Part shown: positions 8,202 through 17,200 of the stretch, piece by piece
Numbering within the stretch: the first letter of the stretch is position 1
Layout of the letters: the number at the start of each line of letters is the position of its first letter
Assembly (NCBI GenBank): GCA_017469685.1
Contig: JAFUFW010000021.1
Span: 1 to 64,000, forward strand
Origin: Bacteroidaceae bacterium
GTDB lineage: Bacteria > Bacteroidota > Bacteroidia > Bacteroidales > Bacteroidaceae
DNA: 64,000 nucleotides
Direction of reading: 5' to 3'
Translations under genes and position numbers: made by a program
The notes under the pieces: generated by a model
Databases searched by the model: none
The model's input: the letters and a program-made list of their open reading frames with translations, nothing else
What the model was told of the DNA's origin: nothing

Positions 8202-8209
8202 TACCTTTG
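8202..8209 (+). promoter_or_regulatory. alaS promoter -7 box
   Basis: TACCTTTG at 8202-8209, behind a run of T, about 100 bp before the alaS start. No TTTG at the expected -33 position. The 5' leader of about 95 nt shows no T-box-like structure that I could recognise. Confidence 0.55.
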
Positions 8210-8311
8210 CGCGCGATTTAGAGAGATGACAGGCCTGCTGCCTTAAGAGGCATATCTCGCAGTGCAGACTGAATACACTCAGACGATAATTGTAAAATAA
8301 TAAATAACATA

Positions 8312-10948
8312 ATGCGCACAGCTAACGAAATCCGTGAGAGCTTCAAACAGTTCTTCGCAGGGAAGGGGCACACCATAGTGCCCTCTGCTCCCATGGTCGT
8401 CAAGGACGACCCCACACTCATGTTCACCAATGCCGGCATGAATCAGTGGAAAGACATCATACTCGGTACCAAGGACCCTGAGCCGCGCCGACGTGCCGAC
8501 TCGCAGAAATGCCTGCGCGTCAGCGGTAAGCACAATGATCTCGAGGAAGTAGGCCACGACACCTACCATCACACTATGTTCGAGATGCTCGGCAACTGGT
8601 CCTTTGGCGACTACTTCAAGGAGGGAGCCATCGATATGGCTTGGGAATATCTTGTCGACGTCATTGGCCTCGATCCCAAGGACCTCTACGTAACCGTCTT
8701 CGAGGGCTCGCCAGAGGAAGGCATCGCCCGCGACGATGAGGCCGCTCAGTTCTGGGCTAAGCACGTGCCTGCCGACCATATCATCAACGGCAACAAGCAC
8801 GACAACTTCTGGGAAATGGGCGATACAGGCCCCTGCGGCCCATGCTCCGAGATTCATCTCGACAGCCGTACGCCTGAGGAGAAAGCCGCCGTTCCCGGTC
8901 GTGACCTCGTAAACAAGGACGACCCCCAGGTTATCGAAATCTGGAACATCGTCTTCATGCAGTTCGAGCGCAAGGCCGACGGCTCACTCGTGCCGCTTGG
9001 CATGAATGTCATCGACACCGGTATGGGCTTCGAGCGCCTCGTGCGCGCTCTTCAAGGCAAGCATAGCAACTACGACACCGATGTCTTCCAGCCCGTCATA
9101 AAGGCCATTGAGCAACTTTCGGGAAAGAAGTATGGCGAGAGCGAGGAAGTCGACGTGGCCATGCGCGTCATCGCTGACCATATCCGTGCCGTGGCTTTCT
9201 CCATTGCCGACGGCCAGCTGCCCTCGAATGCCAAGGCAGGCTATGTCATACGGCGCATCTTACGACGCGCCGTGCGCTACGCCTACACCTTCCTCGGCCA
9301 GAAACGTTCGTTTATGAACCTGCTCATGCCCACGCTCGTTCAGGAGATGGGCGCAGCATATCCTGAACTCGTAGCTCAGCAAGAGCTCATAACGAAGGTG
9401 ATGAAGGAGGAGGAAGAGAGCTTCCTGCGCACGTTGGAGACGGGTATCCGCCTCTTGGATAAAGTCATGGCTGACACTAAAGCTGCAGGCAAGGCCGAGA
9501 TCAGCGGCCCAGAGGCCTTCACTCTTTTCGATACTTACGGCTTCCCTCTCGACCTCACGGAACTCATTTGCCGCGAGAATGGCTTGACCGTAGACGAAGC
9601 TGGCTTCAACACCGAGATGCAGAAGCAGAAGGAACGCGCTCGCGGAGCTGCAAAGGTTGAGACAGATGACTGGCAGGAGGTCGGAATCGCAGTAGATGGC
9701 AAAAACGTTGAAAGCGAGTTCGTAGGCTGGGACTTCACCGAGTACACCTGCCATATCCTCCGCTATCGTAAGGTGACACAGAAAAAGCAAACCTACTATC
9801 AGATAGTCCTCGACAAGACACCTTTCTACGCTGAAATGGGCGGACAGGTGGGCGACCAGGGCGTGCTCGTAAGTGAGTACGAGACTATCGAAATAATAGA
9901 TACCAAGAGCGAGAATGGCCTCACCGTTCACATCGCCAAGCGCCTGCCAGAGCATCCAGAGGCTGAGTTTATGGCTTGCGTCGACACCGACAAGCGTCGT
10001 GCCAGCGAAGCCAACCACAGCGCTACGCACCTCCTTGACCAAGCCCTGCGCGAAGTGCTCGGTGCGCACGTCGAGCAGAAAGGCTCGCTCGTCTCGCCCG
10101 AGGGCCTCCGCTTCGACTTCAGCCACTTCCAGAAGGTAAGTGCTGAGGAACTCCGCCAGGTGGAACGCATCGTCAATGCACGCATCCGCGAGAACATACC
10201 TCTCCAAGACCACCGCGACGTGCCCATTGATCAGGCCAAGGAACTCGGAGCCATCGCACTTTTCGGCGAGAAGTACGGCGACCGCGTCCGCGTTGTCCAG
10301 TTCGGGCAGAGCGTCGAATTCTGCGGCGGTTGTCACGTCAAAGCCACGGGGCAGATTGGCATTTTCAAGATTGTTGCAGAGAGCAGCGTCGCTGCCGGCA
10401 TTCGTCGCATCGAGGCTTTGACGGGCGCAAAGGTTGAGGAGGCTCTCTATCAGTTGCAAGATACCTTTGATGCCTTGCGCGGGATGTTCAATGGAGCTCC
10501 CGATCTGCATGGAGCCATCGAGCGTCTCGTCAACGAGAACGCTGGCATGAAGAAGCAGGCTGAGGAGTTTATCCACGAGAAAGCCCAAGCCTGGAAGCAG
10601 GAACTCGTTAAGAATGCCAAGGAGCGCGACGGCGTTTGCATCCTCTGCGGGCGTACTATCCTCACGCCCGACGCCGTCAAGGACATCGCCTTCCAGCTGC
10701 GCGCTGAAGTGGAGAACGCCCTCGTATGCATTGGAAGCATCCATGAAGGCAAGCCCATGCTCACCTGCGCAGCCAGCGACAGCCTTGTCAAGGAACATGG
10801 CGTGAATGTTGGGCAGTGCATCCGCGAGGCCGCCAAACTCATTCAGGGTGGCGGAGGTGGCCAGCCTCATTTTGCCACTGCAGGAGGCAAGAACCCCGAC
10901 GGCCTCAGTGCTGCCATTGATAAATTCGTGGAGCTTGCTCTGAGTTGA
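8312..10948 (+). CDS. alaS: Alanine--tRNA ligase
   Basis: 878-aa class II aminoacyl-tRNA synthetase, full length. The N-terminal catalytic core starts [20 protein letters not shown] with motif 1 region [21 protein letters not shown]. The editing domain carries the zinc-binding [16 protein letters not shown] and the paired [13 protein letters not shown] motif. The C-terminal C-Ala domain ends with the glycine-rich [18 protein letters not shown]. All hallmark motifs are intact. It has its own promoter and a 77-bp gap to the MerR-like gene, which may be read through. Confidence 0.98.
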   Translation: MRTANEIRESFKQFFAGKGHTIVPSAPMVVKDDPTLMFTNAGMNQWKDIILGTKDPEPRRRADSQKCLRVSGKHNDLEEVGHDTYHHTMFEMLGNWSFGDYFKEGAIDMAWEYLVDVIGLDPKDLYVTVFEGSPEEGIARDDEAAQFWAKHVPADHIINGNKHDNFWEMGDTGPCGPCSEIHLDSRTPEEKAAVPGRDLVNKDDPQVIEIWNIVFMQFERKADGSLVPLGMNVIDTGMGFERLVRALQGKHSNYDTDVFQPVIKAIEQLSGKKYGESEEVDVAMRVIADHIRAVAFSIADGQLPSNAKAGYVIRRILRRAVRYAYTFLGQKRSFMNLLMPTLVQEMGAAYPELVAQQELITKVMKEEEESFLRTLETGIRLLDKVMADTKAAGKAEISGPEAFTLFDTYGFPLDLTELICRENGLTVDEAGFNTEMQKQKERARGAAKVETDDWQEVGIAVDGKNVESEFVGWDFTEYTCHILRYRKVTQKKQTYYQIVLDKTPFYAEMGGQVGDQGVLVSEYETIEIIDTKSENGLTVHIAKRLPEHPEAEFMACVDTDKRRASEANHSATHLLDQALREVLGAHVEQKGSLVSPEGLRFDFSHFQKVSAEELRQVERIVNARIRENIPLQDHRDVPIDQAKELGAIALFGEKYGDRVRVVQFGQSVEFCGGCHVKATGQIGIFKIVAESSVAAGIRRIEALTGAKVEEALYQLQDTFDALRGMFNGAPDLHGAIERLVNENAGMKKQAEEFIHEKAQAWKQELVKNAKERDGVCILCGRTILTPDAVKDIAFQLRAEVENALVCIGSIHEGKPMLTCAASDSLVKEHGVNVGQCIREAAKLIQGGGGGQPHFATAGGKNPDGLSAAIDKFVELALS

Positions 10949-11025
10949 CGGCCCACAGCTAACAACGGCACTATTCACACAGGATATTTCATCTGGCGTC
11001 GCCCGACGTCATATCACTCTTAACT

Positions 11026-11373
11026 ATGGCTTACAACCCCAACAAGGACCTCAAGACTTTCTATTCCATTGCCGAAGTAAGCGAGATGTTCGGCTTGCCA
11101 GCCTCGCTCCTGCGCTTTTGGGAGAAGGAGTTCCCCACCATCAGCCCTAAGAAAGGCGGCAATGGCGTGCGGATGTACACCAAGGACGATATTGAGGAGA
11201 TTCGTCTGGTGAACGACCTCGTGAAGGGGCGCAACATGAAGCTGGCTGCTGCTCGCGAGCTCATTCAGCGCAATCATGAAGGTGCCCGCAACACCAACGA
11301 CCTGCTCAACCGCCTTCAGGGCGTGCGCCAACAGCTCGTGGACATTAAGAGAGAATTAGATTCCATAGTCTGA
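11026..11373 (+). CDS. MerR family transcriptional regulator
   Basis: 115-aa protein with an N-terminal MerR winged helix: FYSIAEVSEMFGLPASLLRFWEKEFPTI, then the wing GGNGVRMYTKDDIEEIRLV, then a short coiled-coil dimerisation helix. There is no cysteine for metal sensing and no effector domain, as in the short MerR-like proteins conserved next to alaS in Bacteroidetes. Its stop overlaps the next start by one base (TGATG), so the two are translationally coupled. Confidence 0.9.
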   Translation: MAYNPNKDLKTFYSIAEVSEMFGLPASLLRFWEKEFPTISPKKGGNGVRMYTKDDIEEIRLVNDLVKGRNMKLAAARELIQRNHEGARNTNDLLNRLQGVRQQLVDIKRELDSIV

Positions 11374-11780
11374 TGTCTCTGCTTGCGTTGGCTCTTTCAG
11401 CCCTTACAGCTTTGCAGCCGTCGGCCAGCGACTCGCTGACCGCGGCTCGCGACTCACTGCCTACCGATACCATGCGCGAGGTGACGGTGCGTGCTGGCCG
11501 TGTGCTGAAAGTTGATTCCTTCCCGCTCAGTGGTGGCTATGGTGCTCTGAAACAGCAACTGCCTCCACCTTCCTTCGGCGACATAGTGGAGAAAATCGTC
11601 CCAGGGTTCAACGATAAAGCCACTCATCCCTTTGCAATCAAGCAGCGCAAGCGTGAGCGAAGACACAAACGTGCGATGCGGGCGCTCGATGACTACGGCC
11701 GCGTGAAGACTTTCAATGAACTTCTTCGCGAGGCCTACGAGAGGCAGATGCTTGAGGATTCTCAGAAATCAGCCAGATAG
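11373..11780 (+). CDS. Small exported hypothetical protein
   Basis: 135-aa protein with a short hydrophobic N-terminus (MSLLALALSALTALQPSAS), probably a signal peptide, followed by a basic, mostly helical C-terminal part (AIKQRKRERRHKRAMRALDDYG). No recognised domain. The region TMREVTVRAGRVLKVD resembles the opening of Bacteroidetes proteins with a carboxypeptidase-like or TonB-plug start, but it is too short for one. It is coupled to the MerR-like gene by a one-base overlap and ends just before a strong palindromic terminator. Confidence 0.7.
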   Translation: MSLLALALSALTALQPSASDSLTAARDSLPTDTMREVTVRAGRVLKVDSFPLSGGYGALKQQLPPPSFGDIVEKIVPGFNDKATHPFAIKQRKRERRHKRAMRALDDYGRVKTFNELLREAYERQMLEDSQKSAR

Positions 11781-11790
11781 GTATATTATT

Positions 11791-11830
11791 AACGCAGAAG
11801 GGCGTACCCGCGGGTACGCCCTTCTGCGTT
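11791..11830. terminator. Perfect 40-bp palindromic bidirectional terminator
   Basis: AACGCAGAAGGGCGTACCCG (11791-11810) is exactly mirrored by its reverse complement at 11811-11830, with no unpaired loop in the DNA palindrome. It lies between a plus-strand operon ending at 11780 and dnaG ending at 11862 on the minus strand, so it probably terminates both. Confidence 0.8.
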
Positions 11831-11861
11831 TCATATCGCCGTTAAAAAAAGTCGCAAGACC

Positions 11862-13958
11862 TTACATCATTACGCGGTCGCCACGTAGACGGCCCAGCTC
11901 GCCCTGCACCTGCTTAAGTTCCTGAAAGCGTAGCATCAACTCGGCCGACAGTTCTCTCGATGCTAAGACATCGCGGCTGCTGAGTTGTTTCATCAGCGAG
12001 CGGAGTTCATCGTCGACGATGGCCAGCTTGTAGTCGGTTATCACGTGTGGCACAAGTTCCATGAGGCGTTCCTCCTCGGGTTTCACAGGAATGCCCTTTT
12101 CGTGGATCTTACTGAGTGTTTCTGGGTCGTGGGCGAGCTCACTGGCGAGTTCGGCAATCAGCGGGTCAGGGTGGTTCTCGAAATAACGATTGCAGCGGAA
12201 GCCTTCTTCGTCAAAGTGCTCCAGCGCTTCGGCCAGTATCTGTCGGTGACGCTCATCGTGCAGTCTGAGATTATCCTGTTCGAGAGCGTAATTAATGAAT
12301 TCTACAACCGTTAGCGGATGCGATTCTCCCTCGTCGTTCTCGAAGTCGCCCATGACTCTTTCGCCGTAGCGTACTATCATTTGTACCACAAGAGCTTCGG
12401 TCTGCAGTATAGCCTGTTCGCCGTCGCGTCTGGCCTTGCTTATGTTTATCGCAGTTGTGGGACTTTGTTGCCTTTCCTCGGAGCCACTGTCAGAAGGCAC
12501 TATGCCAGCTATTATGGCTTCCTCCTCGGGCGTTAGCGCCGCCTCGCGATCATTCTCTGGCTGTATGGTCGCAGGCTGTTGTGTCATCACAGCAGTCTGC
12601 CCCTGGGTCCGAAGCTCGCGTTCACGTTCTTTCTGCTTTTCCTCGCGCATCCGCTGGCGCACTCTCGCCACGGCACTCGTTATGATGCGCTCTTCAACAG
12701 ACAGCATCTGGGAGGTCTCTTTGATATAGAACGTGCGTGTTATCTCGTCAGGTATTACCGCTACGCTGTCAACGATGTTGTTCACCAGTCGGGACAGCTT
12801 TATTGGATCGCCCTGCGCCTCGGTCAGCAGCAAGTCGGTCTTGAAGCGTATGAAATCGACCTGATGCTCCTCAAGGTACTGCTGATATTCAGTGGCAGAA
12901 TGTTTGCGTGCGAAGCTGTCGGGGTCGTCGCCGTCGGGAAGCAGGAGTAGTTTCACGCTCATGCCCTCGGCCAACAGCATGTCAATACCCCGTTGTGAGG
13001 CCTTGATGCCGGCCGCATCGCCGTCGTAGATGACAACTATATTCTCTGTGAAGCGGTGTATGGCGCGGATTTGTTCGTTCGTGAGGGCCGTGCCGCTGGA
13101 CGCTACCACGTTTTCGACGCCCATCTGGTGCATGGCCATCACGTCGGTGTAGCCTTCAACGAGGTAGCAAAGCTCTTGTTTGACGATGGCCTGCTTCGCT
13201 TGGAACAGACCGTAGAGCTCGCGCTTCTTTGAATAGATAGCACTCTCAGGCGAGTTCTGGTACTTCACGCTGACACCTTTCGTGCGCGAGTCCAGCACGC
13301 GACCGCCGAAGCCTACGACCTTCCCTGAGATTGAGAATATGGGGAAAATGACACGAGCCCGGAAGCGGTCATATGTCTTGCCTGCATCATTGCGTATGCA
13401 GAGCCCGGTCTTAAGAATATAGTCCTCGTTGAAACCCTCAGCGCGAGCGGCCTGCCATTGTGCATCGTACTTGTCTGGGCAGAAACCGAGCTGGAACTTC
13501 TTTATTATGTCGTCGCGGAAACCACGTTGGCGGAAATAGCCTAAACCAATGGCACGCCCGTCGACAGTGTCGTTCATCTGTCTCTGAAACCACTCATTGG
13601 CCCATTCGTTGACCACGAAGAGACTCTCGCGCTCGCTCTGCTCGGCCTTCTCCTCATCAGTCTGCTCGCGCTCCTTAACTTCGATATTGTACTTCTTGGC
13701 CAGATATCGAAGGGCGTCGGGGTAGGTGAGCTGCTCGTGCTCCATGATGAAGTGTACGGGCGTTCCACCCTTGCCACAAGCGAAGCACTTGCAGATGTTC
13801 TTTGAGGGCGACACCATGAACGAAGGCGTCCTGTCATCATGGAACGGACACAGCCCCTTCAAGTTCGCTCCTGCGCGCTTCAAGGTCACGAAGTCCGAGA
13901 CGACATCCACGATGTTCGCCGCGTCCAGAATGCGATCCACTGTCAATCGGTCTATCAT
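11862..13958 (-). CDS. dnaG: DNA primase
   Basis: 698-aa primase that lays replication primers. I choose the ATG at 13958 (MIDRLTVDRILDAANIVDVV), the family's usual start; the open frame runs 30 bp further upstream but that extension covers the promoter. The zinc-ribbon is CPFHDDRTPSFMVSPSK with CKCFACGKGG. The TOPRIM catalytic core has YLVEGYTDVMAMHQMG and VVIYDGDAAGIKAS. A charged linker (about residues 430-510) precedes the C-terminal DnaB-interacting domain. The -7 box ends only seven bases before the start codon, so the mRNA leader must be extremely short. Confidence 0.97.
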   Translation of the reverse strand: MIDRLTVDRILDAANIVDVVSDFVTLKRAGANLKGLCPFHDDRTPSFMVSPSKNICKCFACGKGGTPVHFIMEHEQLTYPDALRYLAKKYNIEVKEREQTDEEKAEQSERESLFVVNEWANEWFQRQMNDTVDGRAIGLGYFRQRGFRDDIIKKFQLGFCPDKYDAQWQAARAEGFNEDYILKTGLCIRNDAGKTYDRFRARVIFPIFSISGKVVGFGGRVLDSRTKGVSVKYQNSPESAIYSKKRELYGLFQAKQAIVKQELCYLVEGYTDVMAMHQMGVENVVASSGTALTNEQIRAIHRFTENIVVIYDGDAAGIKASQRGIDMLLAEGMSVKLLLLPDGDDPDSFARKHSATEYQQYLEEHQVDFIRFKTDLLLTEAQGDPIKLSRLVNNIVDSVAVIPDEITRTFYIKETSQMLSVEERIITSAVARVRQRMREEKQKERERELRTQGQTAVMTQQPATIQPENDREAALTPEEEAIIAGIVPSDSGSEERQQSPTTAINISKARRDGEQAILQTEALVVQMIVRYGERVMGDFENDEGESHPLTVVEFINYALEQDNLRLHDERHRQILAEALEHFDEEGFRCNRYFENHPDPLIAELASELAHDPETLSKIHEKGIPVKPEEERLMELVPHVITDYKLAIVDDELRSLMKQLSSRDVLASRELSAELMLRFQELKQVQGELGRLRGDRVMM

Positions 13959-13965
13959 CAGATGG

Positions 13966-13997
13966 CAAAAGTAGTATGAATCAGCCAAACTGCCAAA
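13966..13997 (-). promoter_or_regulatory. dnaG promoter
   Basis: On the minus strand, TACTTTTG (13966-13973) follows TTGG (13993-13996) with a 19-bp spacer; a TTTG overlaps one base further out (13994-13997). Only seven bases separate the -7 box from the ATG, which predicts a leaderless or nearly leaderless transcript. Confidence 0.7.
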
Positions 13998-14066
13998 TTA
14001 TTTAGCATTATTTTTCCACTTGCGACGAATCTGCCGTCTCTTTTTTTTCCGTTGGAAAAAATTGTG

Positions 14067-14074
14067 TAACTTTG
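14067..14074 (+). promoter_or_regulatory. Promoter -7 box of the hybrid two-component gene
   Basis: TAACTTTG at 14067-14074, with TTTT 19 bp upstream. This leaves a leader of about 140 nt before the ATG at 14224. Confidence 0.5.
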
Positions 14075-14223
14075 CCGCAGAAACAACACCCGCTCACCCA
14101 AACTCGTCAGAAATATCGCAACATTTTTATTCCCCTGCTGACAGCGTGTTTGCCAATCTCCGCGTAGTATGCACCGACGTCCACTGGCATTGAACAGGCA
14201 TGGTGGCAGCAGCTTACAAGTCT

Positions 14224-17200
14224 ATGAGGTCTGACCTCCACATCTTCCTGAAACCCCTGCTATGCTGTCTGCTAATTTGCGCCCACGTTGCAGCTAATGA
14301 CAGTCCACTTCACAGCCAGCGCCTTTCCACGAGCGACGGGTTGGGCAGCAACAGCGTGCGTGCCACGCTGCAGGATCAGTCGGGATACCTGTGGGTGGCC
14401 ACGGCCGATGGGCTGAGCCGCTACGACGGGCACCACTTCATCAACTTCGTAGCCGACGGCTCGAAGACTCCCGGATTCATCACAAGCAGCGTCAGCGAAC
14501 TCTACGAAGACACCATTCACCATCTCCTCTGGACGGCATCTCCCTCCAGCCAGATGGCTTGCTTCGATCTGCAGCGGAACACCTTCATCAACGTCCTCGA
14601 CAGCCTGCCAGCCGACGCCCATCTGCCTGAAGTGCATCTGTCTAAACGCAACACCGTATTCTCTGGTGAGCACTTCGGCCTCCGCCAAATATGGTTTGAG
14701 GACGGACGCCCCCACGCCCGCGACTTCACCGAGGCCAACGGCCTCCTGCACAGCAACCGCATCTTTCCCGTCGCGGAGGACCGCCGCGGCACGATATGGA
14801 TCCCGACCTTGAAGGGCCTGGCTACGCTCACGCCCGCAGGCCGGCTGCGCTACCTGAAGGAAACGGGTGTATTCCGTGCAGCCATGGCCGACGGTGGCAA
14901 GGTCTATGTGTTGGATGATGCCAACACGCTCTACACCTACGACCTCGACGGCCGTCTCCTGCATCGCACAGCCATTCCCCGCCAGCTTGGCAGCACCGAG
15001 CGCGTATGGCATCACTTCCGCTGGCGAGGGCTATGGGTTATCATGGGACGCGAGCACGCTATCCTCTTCGACCCTGCCACCTGGCAGTTCACGGCTCCGA
15101 ATGGTTGGGACGTCTTCGATGGCCGAATCGTGGGCCGCACGGGCGATGATATATGGGTGCTTTCGGGGAGACGCGACCTTGTGCTTTTCCGCCCGGACGG
15201 TCAGGTGAAGACTCTCTCCCTGCTGCCGCAGTCTGTGCTGGACATGGGGTTCAATGCGCGCTACCGCATCGTTCAGACATCACCCGACATCTTCTATATT
15301 GCTACGAACGGCAATGGGCTCTTCCGGTACGACGCCCGCTCTGAAGCCCTTGAACACTATTCGGCCAACGATGCCCACCCCCTGCTGCATTCCGACTATC
15401 TGCTCCATATCTTCAAGGACTGCAGCAACACCCTGTGGCTGTCTAACGAGCTGGTCGGACTGACTCGCCTCACTCCGCAAAAGCAGGAGGTGGCGACACT
15501 GCTGCCAAACAACGCTGCCCGCCGCGACCGCAGCAACCACATCATCCTCTGCAAACCACTCTCTGACACAACAGCCGTGGTCGGCACACGCGACGGTAAT
15601 ACCTATATATATTATACGCGCGCGCAACAGCTGCGCCCCGAAGGACACGTCGCCGGTGCCCTCTACGCCTATTTCCGTGACAGCCGCGGCCGCCAATGGC
15701 AAGGTACGCGCGGCAGCGGCCTCATCGTAGATGGCCGTGTTTATACGCCAGAGACGGAGCCCAACCGTCCTATGCCGTATGTCTATGGCATCGCAGAAGA
15801 TGGCAGAGGGCGTATCTGGATGGCGACGCTCGCCGACGGCCTCATCTGCGCAGAGACCCGAGGAAACGGGGAGTTGCGGTTCACCTCACTTCACCTTACC
15901 GACGCCCCCGTGCGTATCAATGCTGTCTGCATAGATCGCGACGGCTTCCTCTGGGCTGGCACGGCCGACGGTCTCTACGTGGCCGATGCCCGCAAGGCAC
16001 AGGTCGGGCGCGGCGATTTCGAGAAGGTTAACTGGGGAGGAAACAACACACATCATATAATCTGTCTTGCTGCCAGCGCCAGTCACGTCTGGGTCGGGAC
16101 ACTGCATGACGGTGCTGTTCGGATTCATCGCAGTTCCAAGGGTAGTAGGAACGTGGAGCCCGTCGTTCAGGCAACGAGTGTCATGGCAATTGTTCCCACT
16201 CACGACGGCGGATCATGGATGGGCACAGACAGCGGCTATCTGCGGTGGGATGCGCATACGCAATGCGTAAGCAGCTACTTGATGGCCGACGAAGACCTGA
16301 GCAATATCTGTGTCATGGGAGCAGCCACACGTACCACTGAGGGGGATTATCTTTTCGGCTCCTATTATGGTCTGCTTCGCATCCGTGATCCTCAGACAGA
16401 AAGTGATTCACTCACGCTCCGCCCACAAGTGACGGATATCCTGGTCGGTGACAGCTCACTGGTGGAGGCGGGGCAATATTCTGAGGGGACGACGGCTGTC
16501 ACGCTCTCCCACGCCCAGAACAACATCAGCCTTCACTTTGCGACCTTGCATTTTACCGCTGAGACATCCACACTCTACACATATTGGCTCGAAGGCTATG
16601 AAGAGCAATGGCTTCACAAGGGAGCAAGCGGCACTGCCACCTATGAGCATCTTCCGCCGGGCCACTACCTTTTCCATGTCAAGACCGTGGGCTCCAATGC
16701 CGGCGCAAACGACGAGGCCGTCTTGTCCATTCGCATCCGGCCGCCCTGGTGGTGCACGTGGTGGGCATGGCTCCTCTATCTCGTCGTCGCCAGTAGTCTT
16801 GCAGCAGCCATCATTCACCAACTCCGCACTCGCAACCGCTTGCGCTCACGCCTCCAGCTTGAACGCCGTCTCTCACAATTCCGTCTCGATTTCTTCACGC
16901 AAATCAGCCACGAGCTGCGTGCTCCCTTGGCACTTATCCGAAGCGGAGTAGAGCGGCTCGAAGCTGGCAAGGGACAGTGCACCGACACGGCTCAACTGCA
17001 AGTTGTAGGGCGCGGCTCGCGCCGTCTGACCAAGCTCGTGGATCAGCTGCTCCTCTTCCGCCGCATCAGTGAGGACAGCATACGGCTGCATCCCAAGGAA
17101 GCCGATATCGTTCAGCTCGTGCGCGATGTCTGCACAGACTTCTTCCCTCTGGCCGAAAGCCGAGGCATGACCATACAGTTCACGCCCTTCGACCATCATC

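Noticed and set aside
9260-10978. Long open frame on the strand opposite alaS (572 codons)
   Set aside because: It mirrors the codon structure of alaS, an unmistakable gene, and its product has no recognisable motif. Same reasoning applies to other long antisense frames, such as those opposite the GH115, GH105 and dnaE genes.
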